The position numbers were made by a program, and so were the translations under genes. DNA of 64,000 nt from NCBI GenBank assembly GCA_947095535.1, contig OX352774.1, positions 110,115,996-110,179,995 on the forward strand, written 5' to 3'. Every line of letters begins with the position of its first letter. Position 1 is the stretch's first letter. A model generated the notes under the pieces. The model worked only from the letters and a program-made list of their open reading frames with translations, did not search any database and was not told the origin of the DNA. This DNA is from Poecilobothrus nobilitatus (lineage: Eukaryota; Arthropoda; Insecta; Diptera; Dolichopodidae). Positions 11,509 through 23,800 of this stretch are shown piece after piece.

Positions 11509-14104
11509 TAATAATGCAAAACTGCTATACTTAAATGTACAAGGAGTAATAAATAATTTTAATGAATTAGAATGTATAATTGAAAATAAATATTTTTAGT
11601 TTATTTGTTTGACAGAAACGCACCTAATCGAAGAAGATGAAGATAACTTAGTGCAGATAAATGGCTATAATATAATAAGAGTTGATTCGAACTCTAGACA
11701 TACAGGTGGTGTTTTATGTTACGTAAGCATGCCTTGGAATTATGAAGTTATTAAAAAAATTTGCATTGGATTAAATTTGTGGTGTTTAATTTTATCAGTA
11801 TATATGAAATCAATAGTAATTAGTTAGTCATAGTATACAAATCGCCCAATCAGGCATACACTTTAACATTGATTTTAACATTGATTGGTTGAATAATTCG
11901 TCCAAGAAATTAAAAATATTAGAAATAATAAGTTATGCAGGATTCAAACAAATGCTAAATCAACCAACTAGAATTACCATGAATAGCAGTACATTAATAG
12001 ATTTTATAATTACAAACAATTCCAATAAAATCACAGCAAAAACTGATAATTCGTTAAAAGTAAGTGATCACGAAAATATTATTGTCGAAATTGAAGTACT
12101 CCATAGCTAAATGATAAAGTTAAAAGTTCAAAATTTTTAAAATATAAAAAAGTTACATTTAGAAATAGTATTATTAGAAGTCGACTAACTATGCGACATT
12201 TTGGATCATGCGATAAAAAAGCGAGCATCTTTAGTGAAAGTTTGACAATGATAGCAAGCAAATTTATTATAATGAAGCATATAAATAACAGTAATATAAT
12301 AACAGTGGTTTTCAAATGAATTAAGGGATATGCAGCATAATAAAATAGTTCAATACCGAAAAGCTACATGGTCAAATACTGAGCTAGATTGGGAAAGGTA
12401 TAGGCAACTAAGAAATAATTATAAAAAAAGCTTGAAAATGAAAAAATATAAATATTTAATTAATAAAGTCAAGAATGCTAATGATCAAAAATCAATGTGG
12501 AAAATAATAAAATCGTATGTTTTAAAGACTTAACACTTTTAGAGAGGTTTTAGAGAGGTAAATGAAATTGAATTTAATAATAGGAAATATGTCGATATAA
12601 GGTAACCATAGCAAATAAATTTAATGAATTTTTTATTAATAGCATAATTGAAATAAATGCAAATATCCCAAATAGTGAATTTAAAAATTTAGTAAATAGA
12701 AATGAAAATGCGTTTTCATTTGAATTAATAACCTTTAGTAAGTTGCACTACATTATTAAAAGCATGAATGATAAAAGAGATGAAAATTTTATAAATAAGA
12801 GATAATTTTGATATTATTGGCGTAAATTTATGAGATATAATTAATGACTCACTATCTACAGGTAAATTCCGTGAAAATTGGAAGGAAACGAAAGTAATCC
12901 AGCAATTGAAAAGGTTAACAATACTAAAAAAAAATAGTGAATTTCGTCCGATAAATATGATCCCATGCGAGGCAAAAATTTTAGAGAAAATAGTAAATAT
13001 ACAACTGGAAGAATTTTTTGATAAACATCAACTAATCTCTGAAAATCAGTCATATTCTATATGACTGATAAGAATATAAATTCAAACCATTTATATTCTT
13101 TTTTTCGTATCCCATAATTTTCAATTTTTTTCATTAAAATTTTTTTATTTACTGTTTCAAATGCTCGTTTGAGATCAACAAAAACAGCGATTACAATTTT
13201 TTGTTATGTATGGAGACTTAAGGTTTAATAATGAACTCAGATAACTAAATTTAATAATCATTTGTCTGAATCTAAAAAGGTTCCCACAGGTGTTCCATAA
13301 GCAACAATTTTAGGGGTCTTATTGTTTATATTATTTATTAACGACATAGAAAAAGTGGTTGAATTTGGGAAAATAGTACTTTTTGCGGACGACGCTTTAA
13401 TTTATATAGAGGATTTATATAAATGTTAATCAATGTATCAATAAGATAAACGCAGATTTAAGTAACATCAATAGTTTGTTTAAAGAAAATAAACTGAGCC
13501 TAAATATAAGACAAAAAACTAAGGCTAAAACTAAGGCAATGGTGTTTAATGGTATCTTAAATAACACTATTTCAATCGATGGTACAATTTTGGAAACTGC
13601 CGATGAAATAAAATATTTAGGTTTAATTATTGACAGAAAGTTAAATTTTACCAAACATATTGACTTCATGTGCAAAAAATAGCAAAACAATTATCGTTTA
13701 TGTATCGCATTAGAAATAAACTTTCTTTATGCAGCGTAATAAATATTTTCAACACGATGGTAAAGCCACATTTAGAGTATTGCTCAACTATTATTGCTTT
13801 CTCATCCAATTTAATGTTAGAAAGGCTACAAAAGCTCCAAAATCGAGGAATGCGTATAATTTTGAAACGTAGCAGATATACATCGATTAACTACATGCTC
13901 ACAACTTTGAAGTGGTTTAATATACGAGAACGTTTCAAGTTGAATGTATTCATTTTTGTATTCAAAATGAAGCATAATATCTTGCCAAACTATCTTTGTT
14001 CTAAACTATTGTACGTTCAAGATGTGCAGAATTACTACCTCAGGAATATTTTTAATTTTCGATTGGATTTTTTCCGCAATGAGAAAGCAAAGAAAACAAT
14101 TTAA
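11509..14104 (+). pseudogene. Retroelement ORF2 (endonuclease and reverse transcriptase), broken and rearranged
   Basis: Endonuclease-like motifs lie at 11509-12110 and reverse transcriptase blocks at about 12590-14104. The catalytic FADD box is on the + strand near 13383, but the expected upstream palm motif (VDLKRAFE) is found only on the - strand at about 13150-13190. The C-terminal domain (IRNKLSLCSVIN onward, 13670-14104) is the longest intact stretch. Multiple stops and frame shifts make it inactive. Confidence 0.8.
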
Positions 14105-14439
14105 TACAAAGGGTTGAAAATGTTTACCGAGCTTCCCAACGACATTAAAAATGAAAATAATTTTAAAAAATTTAAATTAAAAACAATTAAAGAAAATTAA
14201 AGTTAAAGTAAATTAAAATTTTTTCAATTAATAATTTTTGTATATATATTTAGTTCTATTTTTATTTTGTGTATATATTGTAATGTTTTATTTTTTTCCT
14301 TTATCTTATTCTACTTTCTTTTATTGAAATAAATTAAATTTTCAGTTTTGATTTTTAATATAAAGATATGATCAAATCAAAGTAAAATATTTTTTATAAA
14401 AATATTGTAAAGTTTGTCGTTTAATAGTATTTAAAATAC

Positions 14440-14462
14440 TAAATAAATAAATAAATAAATAA
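14440..14462 (+). repeat. (AAAT)n tail of the non-LTR element
   Basis: About five consecutive AAAT units follow the element's 3' trailer. Such microsatellite tails are the usual 3' end of CR1/Jockey-related elements and mark the boundary with native intron sequence. Confidence 0.75.
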
Positions 14463-14840
14463 TATATTAAATAGGATTGCTGTACTATTTTCACTTTTTA
14501 TCAGTAGTCTTTACATTTTTTTGTTTAATCTGCCTATTACTATGTCATATGCTAGGATCAGATTTCAGTATAAAGTCTCAGATCTCTCTTGTTATAGTTT
14601 TTAATTTTTTACCATTTGACTCGCCCCAAAAATAGTTTAAGTGCAAAGATACTGCGGTGATTAAAATGATCTTTGTTTTGCAATGGTTTTGGCCCAAATT
14701 TTTGTTTCTTTTGAACATATTATCAGCTCTCTGTTTTCTAACGTACGTATTTATATAAATATTAATATATATAATTTAAATAGAATTTTAAGACATCATA
14801 AATTATTGAAAAAAATTTAATATAATTTATTTATTATTAG

Positions 14841-17800
14841 ATTGTTGTAAAAAGATTAGAAATGTATCCATCACATTTATTTTTGGACATTATATATCGT
14901 TTAAGCAAAGATTTCACTTTATTTAAAAAAATATATGAGTTTATTGAAAACGAAAAGGTAAATTATAACATTTTTTTTTAATTTTCTTTTCAATATATAC
15001 ATATATATATATATTTTTTTTTTTTGTTTTAAAATGAAATATAAAGGAATTATTTCCACATGTTTTACCAGAAGTTATGTTAATTAATTACTTATTTGAT
15101 GTTAAAAATCATGTTGCATCAATGCAAGCAATATTAATAGGAGTTGCTTTAATTGATTTACAAGAAGATTATAGATATGAATTCAAACGTGCTCTTTTAC
15201 GTTATATTTTACGGTATGATTTAAAATATTTATTAATTAGCTCCAGTTATTATTATTTATTAAAAAATTAAAATATTTTAGATCAGGTTATCAAAGAAAA
15301 AGTTTATATTTAGAACCAGAACCACCAGAATTTCCTAATATAATAATAAGAGCTCCAATTCCATGGAAAGTGGGAATTCAAGTAGCTATTAACAGATTAG
15401 ATCAAGTGTTAATGATAACTCATCCAGTATTGACAGGTTTAAATGTGTTATGGTTTCAATTGTAAGAAAAATTAAAAACTAAAAAAAAAAAAATTTTTAA
15501 TATTATAGGTAATTTAATTTGCAGATATAATGATATTTTAATTGTGGATACAACGAAAATGTTTCAAAGAAATATTCCATTTAATGCTGATGAAATTTTA
15601 GATTTTGTTAAACAAAGTTGTTTAGTAGCAAGAGATGTAAGAGTTTTTTAAAAAAAAAAAAGAAAAATTTTAACTTAATTTAAATGTACATTTAAAATAT
15701 TTCTTTTGGCTTTATAATGAATGAACTCAGATTTTAATAAATGATTGGTTACCTAGATGTGCGGATTTATTAGATGCTATGAAAAAAACTTGGAAAGAAT
15801 ATATTCCAATGAATTGTAAATATGGTGGACGAGCTGCAATATTTTTTAATTGCATACATGCTTTAATGTCGTTACAATTACAAGGTTTAATTAAAAAAAG
15901 TATTAATCATTTGTATAAAGTTTTAAAAGTATATAAGGTAAGAAAAATTTTATCACATTAATTATTAATTAAGAAACTTTAAAATGATTTTAAAAAATAA
16001 AATTAATTTTCTAAAATCTATATTTAGTAAAAGTCTACCAATCTTTAATATTTAATCCGTGGGGTCATACTATTTACACATAAAGTATTTAAACATTAAA
16101 TATTTTATTATTCGTATTTATATTTAAGTAATAAACTTATTTGACAGGAGGAAATAAAGCCTAGAGCACATTTGAGTTGAAAAATAAGGCCTTATTTGTA
16201 AAATTTTGCGGTAGGTCATATTTCTCATTTCAAAGAGAATTAAAGCTTGTAGGCCTTATTTCACTTTAGAAATATTATATTATTATTATATTATTCTAAT
16301 TACAAATTTGTAGCCGAATGTAAAATCTGAATATTTTTAAGAGGTTTCAAACAATTTTCTATATTCTGATCAGCCCTGTGACCTTCGCGCCCTCCGTTTC
16401 GAGTCACTTTTCGCCTCTCTCTTAGCCGATCCCTTCACAACTCCCTTCACACTTCCCTTGAAGAAATTGAAACTGCTGCCTCTGCTACCGCGGCCCGCTC
16501 ACAACAACGGCGCTGGGAACGAGGGCGCGGGCGAAACTGCGCGGGGGTAGCAGCCCTTATTCCTTCAAAACAATTTTTTTTTGGTTTTCATAAAAATATG
16601 TCTAAATTTTCACAACATTTATTATTATATTTCACAAAGAACAGTCAGAATTTAATACTTTTATATGGAAAGCTGAAACATTATTTTTTCCCCCATGATT
16701 TCAAATTCTTTATAATTAGGAGAGATTTTAGAGTTGGCTTCAAAATTAGAGTTATTAGCTTTTTCCAAATTATTTATAAATATTCTAGAAAAAGCTCTAA
16801 TCCTGATTTTGTAACCAACTATAAAATCCCTTCTGTTATACTTCTGCATACTTACGTATATTCATATTTCGGAAAAAGAAGCAATCCAGATTTTTTAACC
16901 AACTCTAATAACTCAACTAAGTTCGACAAAATTATTACATTAAAAAGTGTAATAAGTTTGAATTTAAACGAAATTTTTTAATTTTTTGCTCTAGGCCTTA
17001 TTGCTCTAGGCCTTATTTCCCGCCACTTATTTATAAACTTACATAATTTATTTCCTTATTTTCTACATTATAAAATTCCTTATAATATATATCAGCTTCT
17101 AGCTTATTGTACTTATAGATATGCACTTAATTTCCGTCTCCAACATAAAGTGTAAATGCTGTACAACATTACTCTGTTTCAACCGTATAGAGTTTTGGTT
17201 TAACAAAACTTACTATAACTTATTGAATAATTTTTTCATTATTCTTTGCACTTACCATGTGATGTTTCGGTCTCTTACTTTTGGAATTTGAAATACGAGT
17301 GAAGTACCAGCTCGTGATCTTGCCTTATATTCTATTCTTCTAATATATGTAAATTGTAACTATTATACACTCATCTATAAATATCCATTTTTTTTATTAT
17401 CTGATTTTGATGCCATTCGGGTAAAATTCCTGGCGTATGTTTTTCGAATTCATTCTGTCCATTTCAAATCGAGCCAATTTTAATGTTACTCTTAGTTTTT
17501 TTTAACCAATTAAATATTGTAGTTTGTGCGACATTAATATTATAGCTAGATTCCCTTTTATTCTAATTTATTTCTTCATAGAGCCGGACTAATATTTTTC
17601 GCTGTTCTTTTTCTATTTTTTGATAACGGCTAGATACATCTATATGTACATACATGTTGTTAGAACTGTATTCATTTTCGTCTAAAATTTTTAATTTGGT
17701 AATAAAAATGTATTTATTTATAAAGTTATATAATGGATGTAAAAACTTTTAAAAAATATAATTTTTGATTTAAATTTTTTATCATAAATAGGTTTGTTAA

Positions 17801-20800
17801 TTTTTTAATTTTTTTTTTTATATTGGAAATTGTGTTTGTGAAAACAAAAAGAAGTTGTTTCATCACAGTTCAATTTATTGGATTCCTCAGATATATATTA
17901 TATTTTTAAAATTTAGCTAAAACATCAATTAAATACGTGGACAAAAAAAATATATAAATAAAATAAACATATTTATTAAATTTGAAATTCTTTTAAAATT
18001 TTACGACCTATTTGAATTGAAAGTGGACTTATTTGTTTTGAAAATTTCGACTCTTTTGTTTAGAAAAAGAACTCTTTTGATTTGAGGAAAGACCTCTTTG
18101 ATATAAAAAAAAAAAGTATATTTCGGTTTGACAAATGTACTAAATTAAATCCAACAGTGTATTATTATTTATACATATATCAAATGCTAACTTTAATAAA
18201 GTCTATAGAATATGATTTGAAGTTAAAACTGAAAACAAAGATAAATTATATTCAGCATCACCTTTATTAGAAAATTATTTATAACTGATTTTATATCCAA
18301 TATATTATTGTATATTATGTATTTTTATATAGGAAGGAAATCTTATCAAAGAATATGATTTTTTGGATCCAAAACTTAAACGTAAACCTCTTATGACAAT
18401 AGTTGTATCAGTGGTAGGAAGACATTTTTTGAAAACAGATGATTTAGAAGAAAGTTGTTCTCTTATATACAAAATTGATGATGATGATCCAAAATTATTT
18501 GATTCTGGTTTAGCTGAAGCGGTAACTACATTATATACGCATATACTATTTATTTAATTTTCAATTAAAAATATTTTAATAAATTTTTTTGATGTATTTA
18601 CGATAGCCACCAATTACTATGGATTTTCCAACCGAGTTTGTTAATAATAATAGTGGGAAAATGTTTGTATATCCGTATATGCGTGAATTACCAAAATTTT
18701 TTGTAAACGTTTTTCGAAGTATTTTAAGAGTTGGATATTATGTACCACGTTTAGAATTTTTAATGTCACAAAGTATATTTTTTTTCTTATTTTTTTTTTG
18801 TTTGTAGAAATTTAAAAAAATTTATTTGATTATTTTCAATTTTTAGGAGAAGATCAACTTGGATATTTACATTGTATTCACGAAAATCATCCTGATATGG
18901 AAGAAATATATAAAAATGTTTGTGAAATTATACAAGCTAATTGGATAGGTCCTAAAATTTATTTATATCCAATTTATACATATTATTTTCCATTGTTGGC
19001 CGGTAAAATGATAGCTATGACTTATAGCATATTTACTCAAAGAGTTATACCGACTTTAATGGTACATATATTTAAAAATATAAAAATAGAACAATGTTTG
19101 TTTAAAAAATCCCATTAAATGTTTATTTTGTTTTCTTTTTTTTTTAATAGACATTTCAATCACTAATGGTAACACTAAGAGAACTATTAGAAGAAATTTA
19201 TATGTTAATTGATTTTATTCCATTAAATTTATTTATGCTTGATACCAGACATGTTAATAAAACCTTAGATATGCTTGTTAATGATATTATTAATTATATA
19301 ACAAACTATTTTAAAATATTAAATCGAAATGAAAACAAAAGGTAATTTAAAATAATATAAACTAGAATGTTTTCAAAGATTTGTTTGTGCCCCCATAACT
19401 GTAAATCTCTAAATTTTATTTAACATTTTTTTATCACGTGCAACAAGTATACATTTTGTTCACCTAATTCGATATTTTGTCAATTGTTTTTAAAATATGC
19501 AGAAATATTATGTCGCTTGTTGTATGGTTTCGTCTACATTCCATTAAGCTGTTTTGTACGTCAGTTTGTTAGAGATTTAAACGTGCTGGAAAGCATACAT
19601 ATATAAACTTCTCTTAATAGTCAGTTATTCAATTCTAAAAAAGACTTTTTGTTTTATTTTATATTTTATATTTTATTTTTATTCTCTTCCTTTATTTTTT
19701 TTTAAGAGTGTTTATTGTCTTTCTTTATTTTTTTTTAATGCATTTCTCTGCCACATGAATGTAGACAGGAAATTACACAGCCTTTCCTGTTCAGGCGTGG
19801 ATGTAAATGTCGTAGGGGGGAATAACTCTTACAACGTGTGTGGGATTCGAACCCACACTCCCTCGGTGTTTACAGCATATTTTATGTTAAAATTATTCTG
19901 TAATGACTGTAAAAACTAATTTGATAAAATACAACCTTATTGCTTAAAGTTCAAATAACAAGTGTCAGAAAGGCATTCTTTATTTTATTAATATATAACA
20001 GTATAACAATATAAGTATAATGACATTTAATGATGCTGCTGTAGTTTAGATTAATTGTGATCTAGTACAAAATAACACTCCTACTATCACATTTAATCAT
20101 TGTACAGACCCAATTGTTTTACGAACCTCATATGCTTTTCTTTGCATAAAATTTTTGTTAGTATGTCAGCTGGCATATATGTTGTTGACTTATATCTAAC
20201 CTTTACTAAATTATTGTTTACTGCTTCTCTTACGAAGTGGTGCCTCACATCAATATGCTTAGATCTTTTATGAAAAACAGGATTTGCTGATAATTTTTAA
20301 GCACTTTGATTATCATTAAAGATTTCAATAGCATCGTTAACTCCTATTAATTCAAATAATAAATTCTTCAAATAAATAGCTTCTTTAGAAGCTTCACTCA
20401 ACGCCATGTACTCTGCTTCCGTGCTGGATAATGCTTCTGTTCTTTGTTTTCGAATTTCCCATGATACTGCTGCTCCGGAAAACTTAAAGCAAAAGCCTGT
20501 GTAAGATTTACGGTCGACATTATCATTTGCCCAATCAGCATCGACGAAACCAGTCAAGTTCTTCTCATCCTTTTTGAAATTTAACGAATAGTGTTTGGTT
20601 TTCTTTAAATGTCTTAATACGTTCTTGGCTTCTTTCCAATGATGTTCAGTATGATTGTTGTTGAATTGACTTAAGTAGCTTACTGAATAAGCAATATCTG
20701 GGCGTGTTAGAACTGCTAAATACATTAAGCTGCCAATAAGTTGTTGATATGGAACATTATCTTTATATTCATCACTACTCTCTCTCCTGGAATTTTACAT

Positions 20801-23800
20801 CAGGTATTTTCATAAACACATTTTCTTCCAAAATGCCATTTAAAAAAGCAGTCGTCACATCAAAGTGAAAAATACGAAAATTAAGTTTTACTGATAATGC
20901 AATTAATAAGCGTAATGCAGAGTGCCTTACTACTGGTGAAAAAGTTTCATCGTAATCTATACCTTCTTTTTGTTTGAAGCCTTTAGGGACCAATCTTGCA
21001 CGATACCTTATTTGTTTTTCATTATCACGTTTTCTTTTGAAGACCCATTTACAATTTACCACTGTGCCTTCTAGTGGAATATCTACTACCTTCCATGCTT
21101 CATTTTCGTCAAACGAATTTAATTCTTCCTGTATCGCTTGTTTCCATTTGTCCGCATCTGGTCCAGACATTGCTTGTTCGACTGTCAATGGATTTTCGTA
21201 TAATTTATTATCCATAGACATGTATGTTACATAATCTTTAAATAACTTAGACTTCGGCGCCCTATTTGATTTTCTTACCACTTCTGAGTTATTTAGTTCT
21301 TCATTTATTTCAAGATTTCTATCTTCCTCATTTGACTCTTTATTTTCAATTCCTTGGTTTTCTTCCATGCTTGTATAATTATCATTATCGTTATCTGAAC
21401 TATTTTCTGTGTTTTCTGTTTTATTCCTTTCAACTTCATTTATCATAAGATTTTCTGTGTTTCTCACTTCTTCCATTATTATTACATCTCGACTGATAGA
21501 TACTGAATTATTAATTGGATTATACACCTTATAACCTTTCACATTTTCACTGTAGCCAATTAGGATCTGTTTTGTTGCTTTTCTGTCCCATTTCAACCTG
21601 TACGGTTTTGCCACGTGCACCATAACTTTACTACCAAAAATTCTGAAGTTACTTACATTTGGCTTGAGATCTGTCCACATTTCATAAGGAGTCTTTTGTA
21701 GACCTGCAACTAGTGTTCTATTTCGTATGTGTTTACCGAACAGCTGTGTTTACCGCTTCAGCCCAAAACTTCTTTTCAAGTTTTGCATCAAATAATAGAC
21801 ATTTCGCCTTTTCAATTATTGTTCTATTTAACCTTTCACACATTCCGTTCTGTTCTGGTGTGTACACGTTGGTTTGTTGATGTATAATACCATTATTGTT
21901 TAGATAATTTTCAAATTGAATGCTGCAGAATTCACCACCATTGTCAGATCTTAGTATTTTAATTTTTTTGTTAGTTTGGTTTTCAACCATTGCTTTGGAA
22001 AATTTGAAATATTCTAAGGCTTCACTTTTTTGTTTCAAAAAATAACCAAAACCCATTCAACTAAAGTCGTCTTCCATCATTAAAACATATCTGGATTTTC
22101 CAATAGAAATATTTTCCATAGGACCTACGAGATCAACATGTATTGTATGTTCATGTATTGTAATTCATTTGATCTGTTGCCTTTGTTTAAAAATGGCCGT
22201 CTTGTCTGCTTAGCTTCACAACATACTTCACAATTTGAACTACCTTGCAATAGTGTACCTGTATTGTTTAAACCAATGACTGCATCTTTTGTTTTATTCA
22301 AATACGTATAATTTACATGTCCAAAACGACGATGCCATATTTCACTACTAAGTTTTTGCGATGTGGAAAACAAACAACTTTCTTGTTTAATACTATTTAA
22401 TTTGTAGACACCTCCACTTAAAATTGCTGTTGCAATTAATTCTTTATTTTTGTTGTAGATTTTGCAGCCATCTGCTTTAAATTTAACATCATTACCATTT
22501 TTTACTAACTGACTAACAACTAATTCGTTGCTAATTCGGGTACCAAATAAACATCTTTAACTATTATTGCATGATGTTTATTACTTGCAAATGTTGTTAA
22601 ATTTATATTTCCTGCCTCTAAGACGGTAATTTTGTTTTATTTGCTATTGTGATTTCTCTCATTTTTGTATGTTTGTATTTGTTAGTAAGCAAATTTTTGT
22701 TTACACACTTAAGTGTACACATGCTCCCGAATCCACGTACCATTCATTTTTATAATATATGCCATTAAAATATACCACATTAAATACATTAGTAACTTTT
22801 TTATTTAAAGTATTATTTTTACCTTTATTTAAGTTGAAAAATGTTGATTTTGGACACTTATTTTTGAAATGTCTTAATTGCTTACAGTTGTAACATCTAA
22901 TTTCTCTTCTTTCAGAAGTAAGTAACCCTTTCGTTGCCAACCTTTAATTACAAACGCATTACCATTGTTGCTAACTTCATCTTCCATGTCAAGCAATTTA
23001 ATTCTGATGCTATCTGTAGTTATTGGTATCCCTGAATATCCCTCAATCACTAATATCATTGGCGCGAATTTTTCAGCCAATCCCGCCAAAAGCAACGATT
23101 CAATCCATTCATCACTCATATTAAAGCCAGTTCTTTGTAGTTTCTGTCCAGTTTCAATAATTTGATTTACATATGAAACAATTGACTCACAACTTTCCAG
23201 CCTCACAGAAATTAGATTTATCAGCAAAGTTATTCTTCGCCCAAAACCTTTATCATCAAATAATGTTTCCAATCTTGTCCATAAATCAACTGTTGTTTCA
23301 GCATCCTTGATGTGCAAATATAGTGAACTATCAAGGCTTAAAACCAACTTCGCTATTGCCTTCTCATCCAAATCTGCAACTGCAACTTCTTTGATGCAGT
23401 TTGATAAATTTTCTACTACATATTTCCATTCTCCATAATTCTCGCGCCCTTTAAGCTTCGGAATATTCACAAGATAATTTGATAAATAACGTTTTAAGAA
23501 ATAATAATTTTAATTTTTCTATGTGGTTCATATTTTTTATTCAGGCAACCACACTGATTTCAAAACGCTATAATAAGCAGCTTCAAAACTAATGTATTTT
23601 TATTAAATTATTTTATACATATTGTTCTTCTTTTAATATTTTATCTGCTTTGAAAGTTGGCTAACATGACGGGGATTATAATTATATCAAATGATGATCT
23701 GAATTACTCTTTTTTACTTTCTCCTTCAATTTTGGCTTCAACGGTATTTTCAATTTAAATTTTTTTTATACTTATTGTCATAGAATAAACAGATTTGTGG

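Larger units (their letters stand above)
10423..14462 (+). mobile_element. Jockey/CR1-like non-LTR retrotransposon, decayed, sense strand in dynein intron
   Basis: The two-ORF structure of a non-LTR element is recognisable despite many frame breaks. ORF1 remnants (10423-11482) carry a PHD-like zinc finger followed by gag-type cysteine pairs (KRCYKC, CCNC). ORF2 begins near 11510 with endonuclease motifs (YLNVQG, CLTETHL), continues with reverse transcriptase blocks (SEFRPINM near 12940, LFADDA near 13380) and the C-terminal thumb region to 14104. The 3' end has an A/T-rich trailer and an (AAAT)n tail at 14440-14462, typical of this superfamily. The fingers/palm region is rearranged (see findings). 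It sits wholly inside the presumed dynein intron 10303-14840. The 5' end is not sharply defined. Confidence 0.85.
19880..23470 (-). mobile_element. Ty1/copia LTR retrotransposon, defective, antisense in dynein intron
   Basis: The minus strand encodes gag, zinc knuckle, aspartic protease, integrase, reverse transcriptase and RNase H in Ty1/copia order. After the pol stop at 20093 a purine-rich tract is followed by TGTTATTTTG at about 20077, a plausible start of the 3' LTR with an AATAAA inside; its far end is unclear. I could not find a matching 5' LTR above 23470. The frame is broken between gag and pol and by several stops. The element lies inside the intron 19342-24526, opposite to the dynein. 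Confidence 0.85.

Noticed and set aside
13430..13690. 86-codon minus-strand ORF
   Set aside because: Shadow of the + strand reverse transcriptase C-terminal part of the non-LTR element.
16598..16981. 127-codon + strand ORF
   Set aside because: It lies wholly inside the TIR element, and its apparent internal protein repeat is caused by the DNA arm copies described in the findings. Composition is non-coding.
19830..19866. tRNA gene on the minus strand
   Set aside because: Only the T-arm is present; no acceptor stem, D arm or anticodon arm can be formed around it.
20974..23165. + strand ORFs opposite the copia element
   Set aside because: Antisense shadows of pol and gag; no known motifs.
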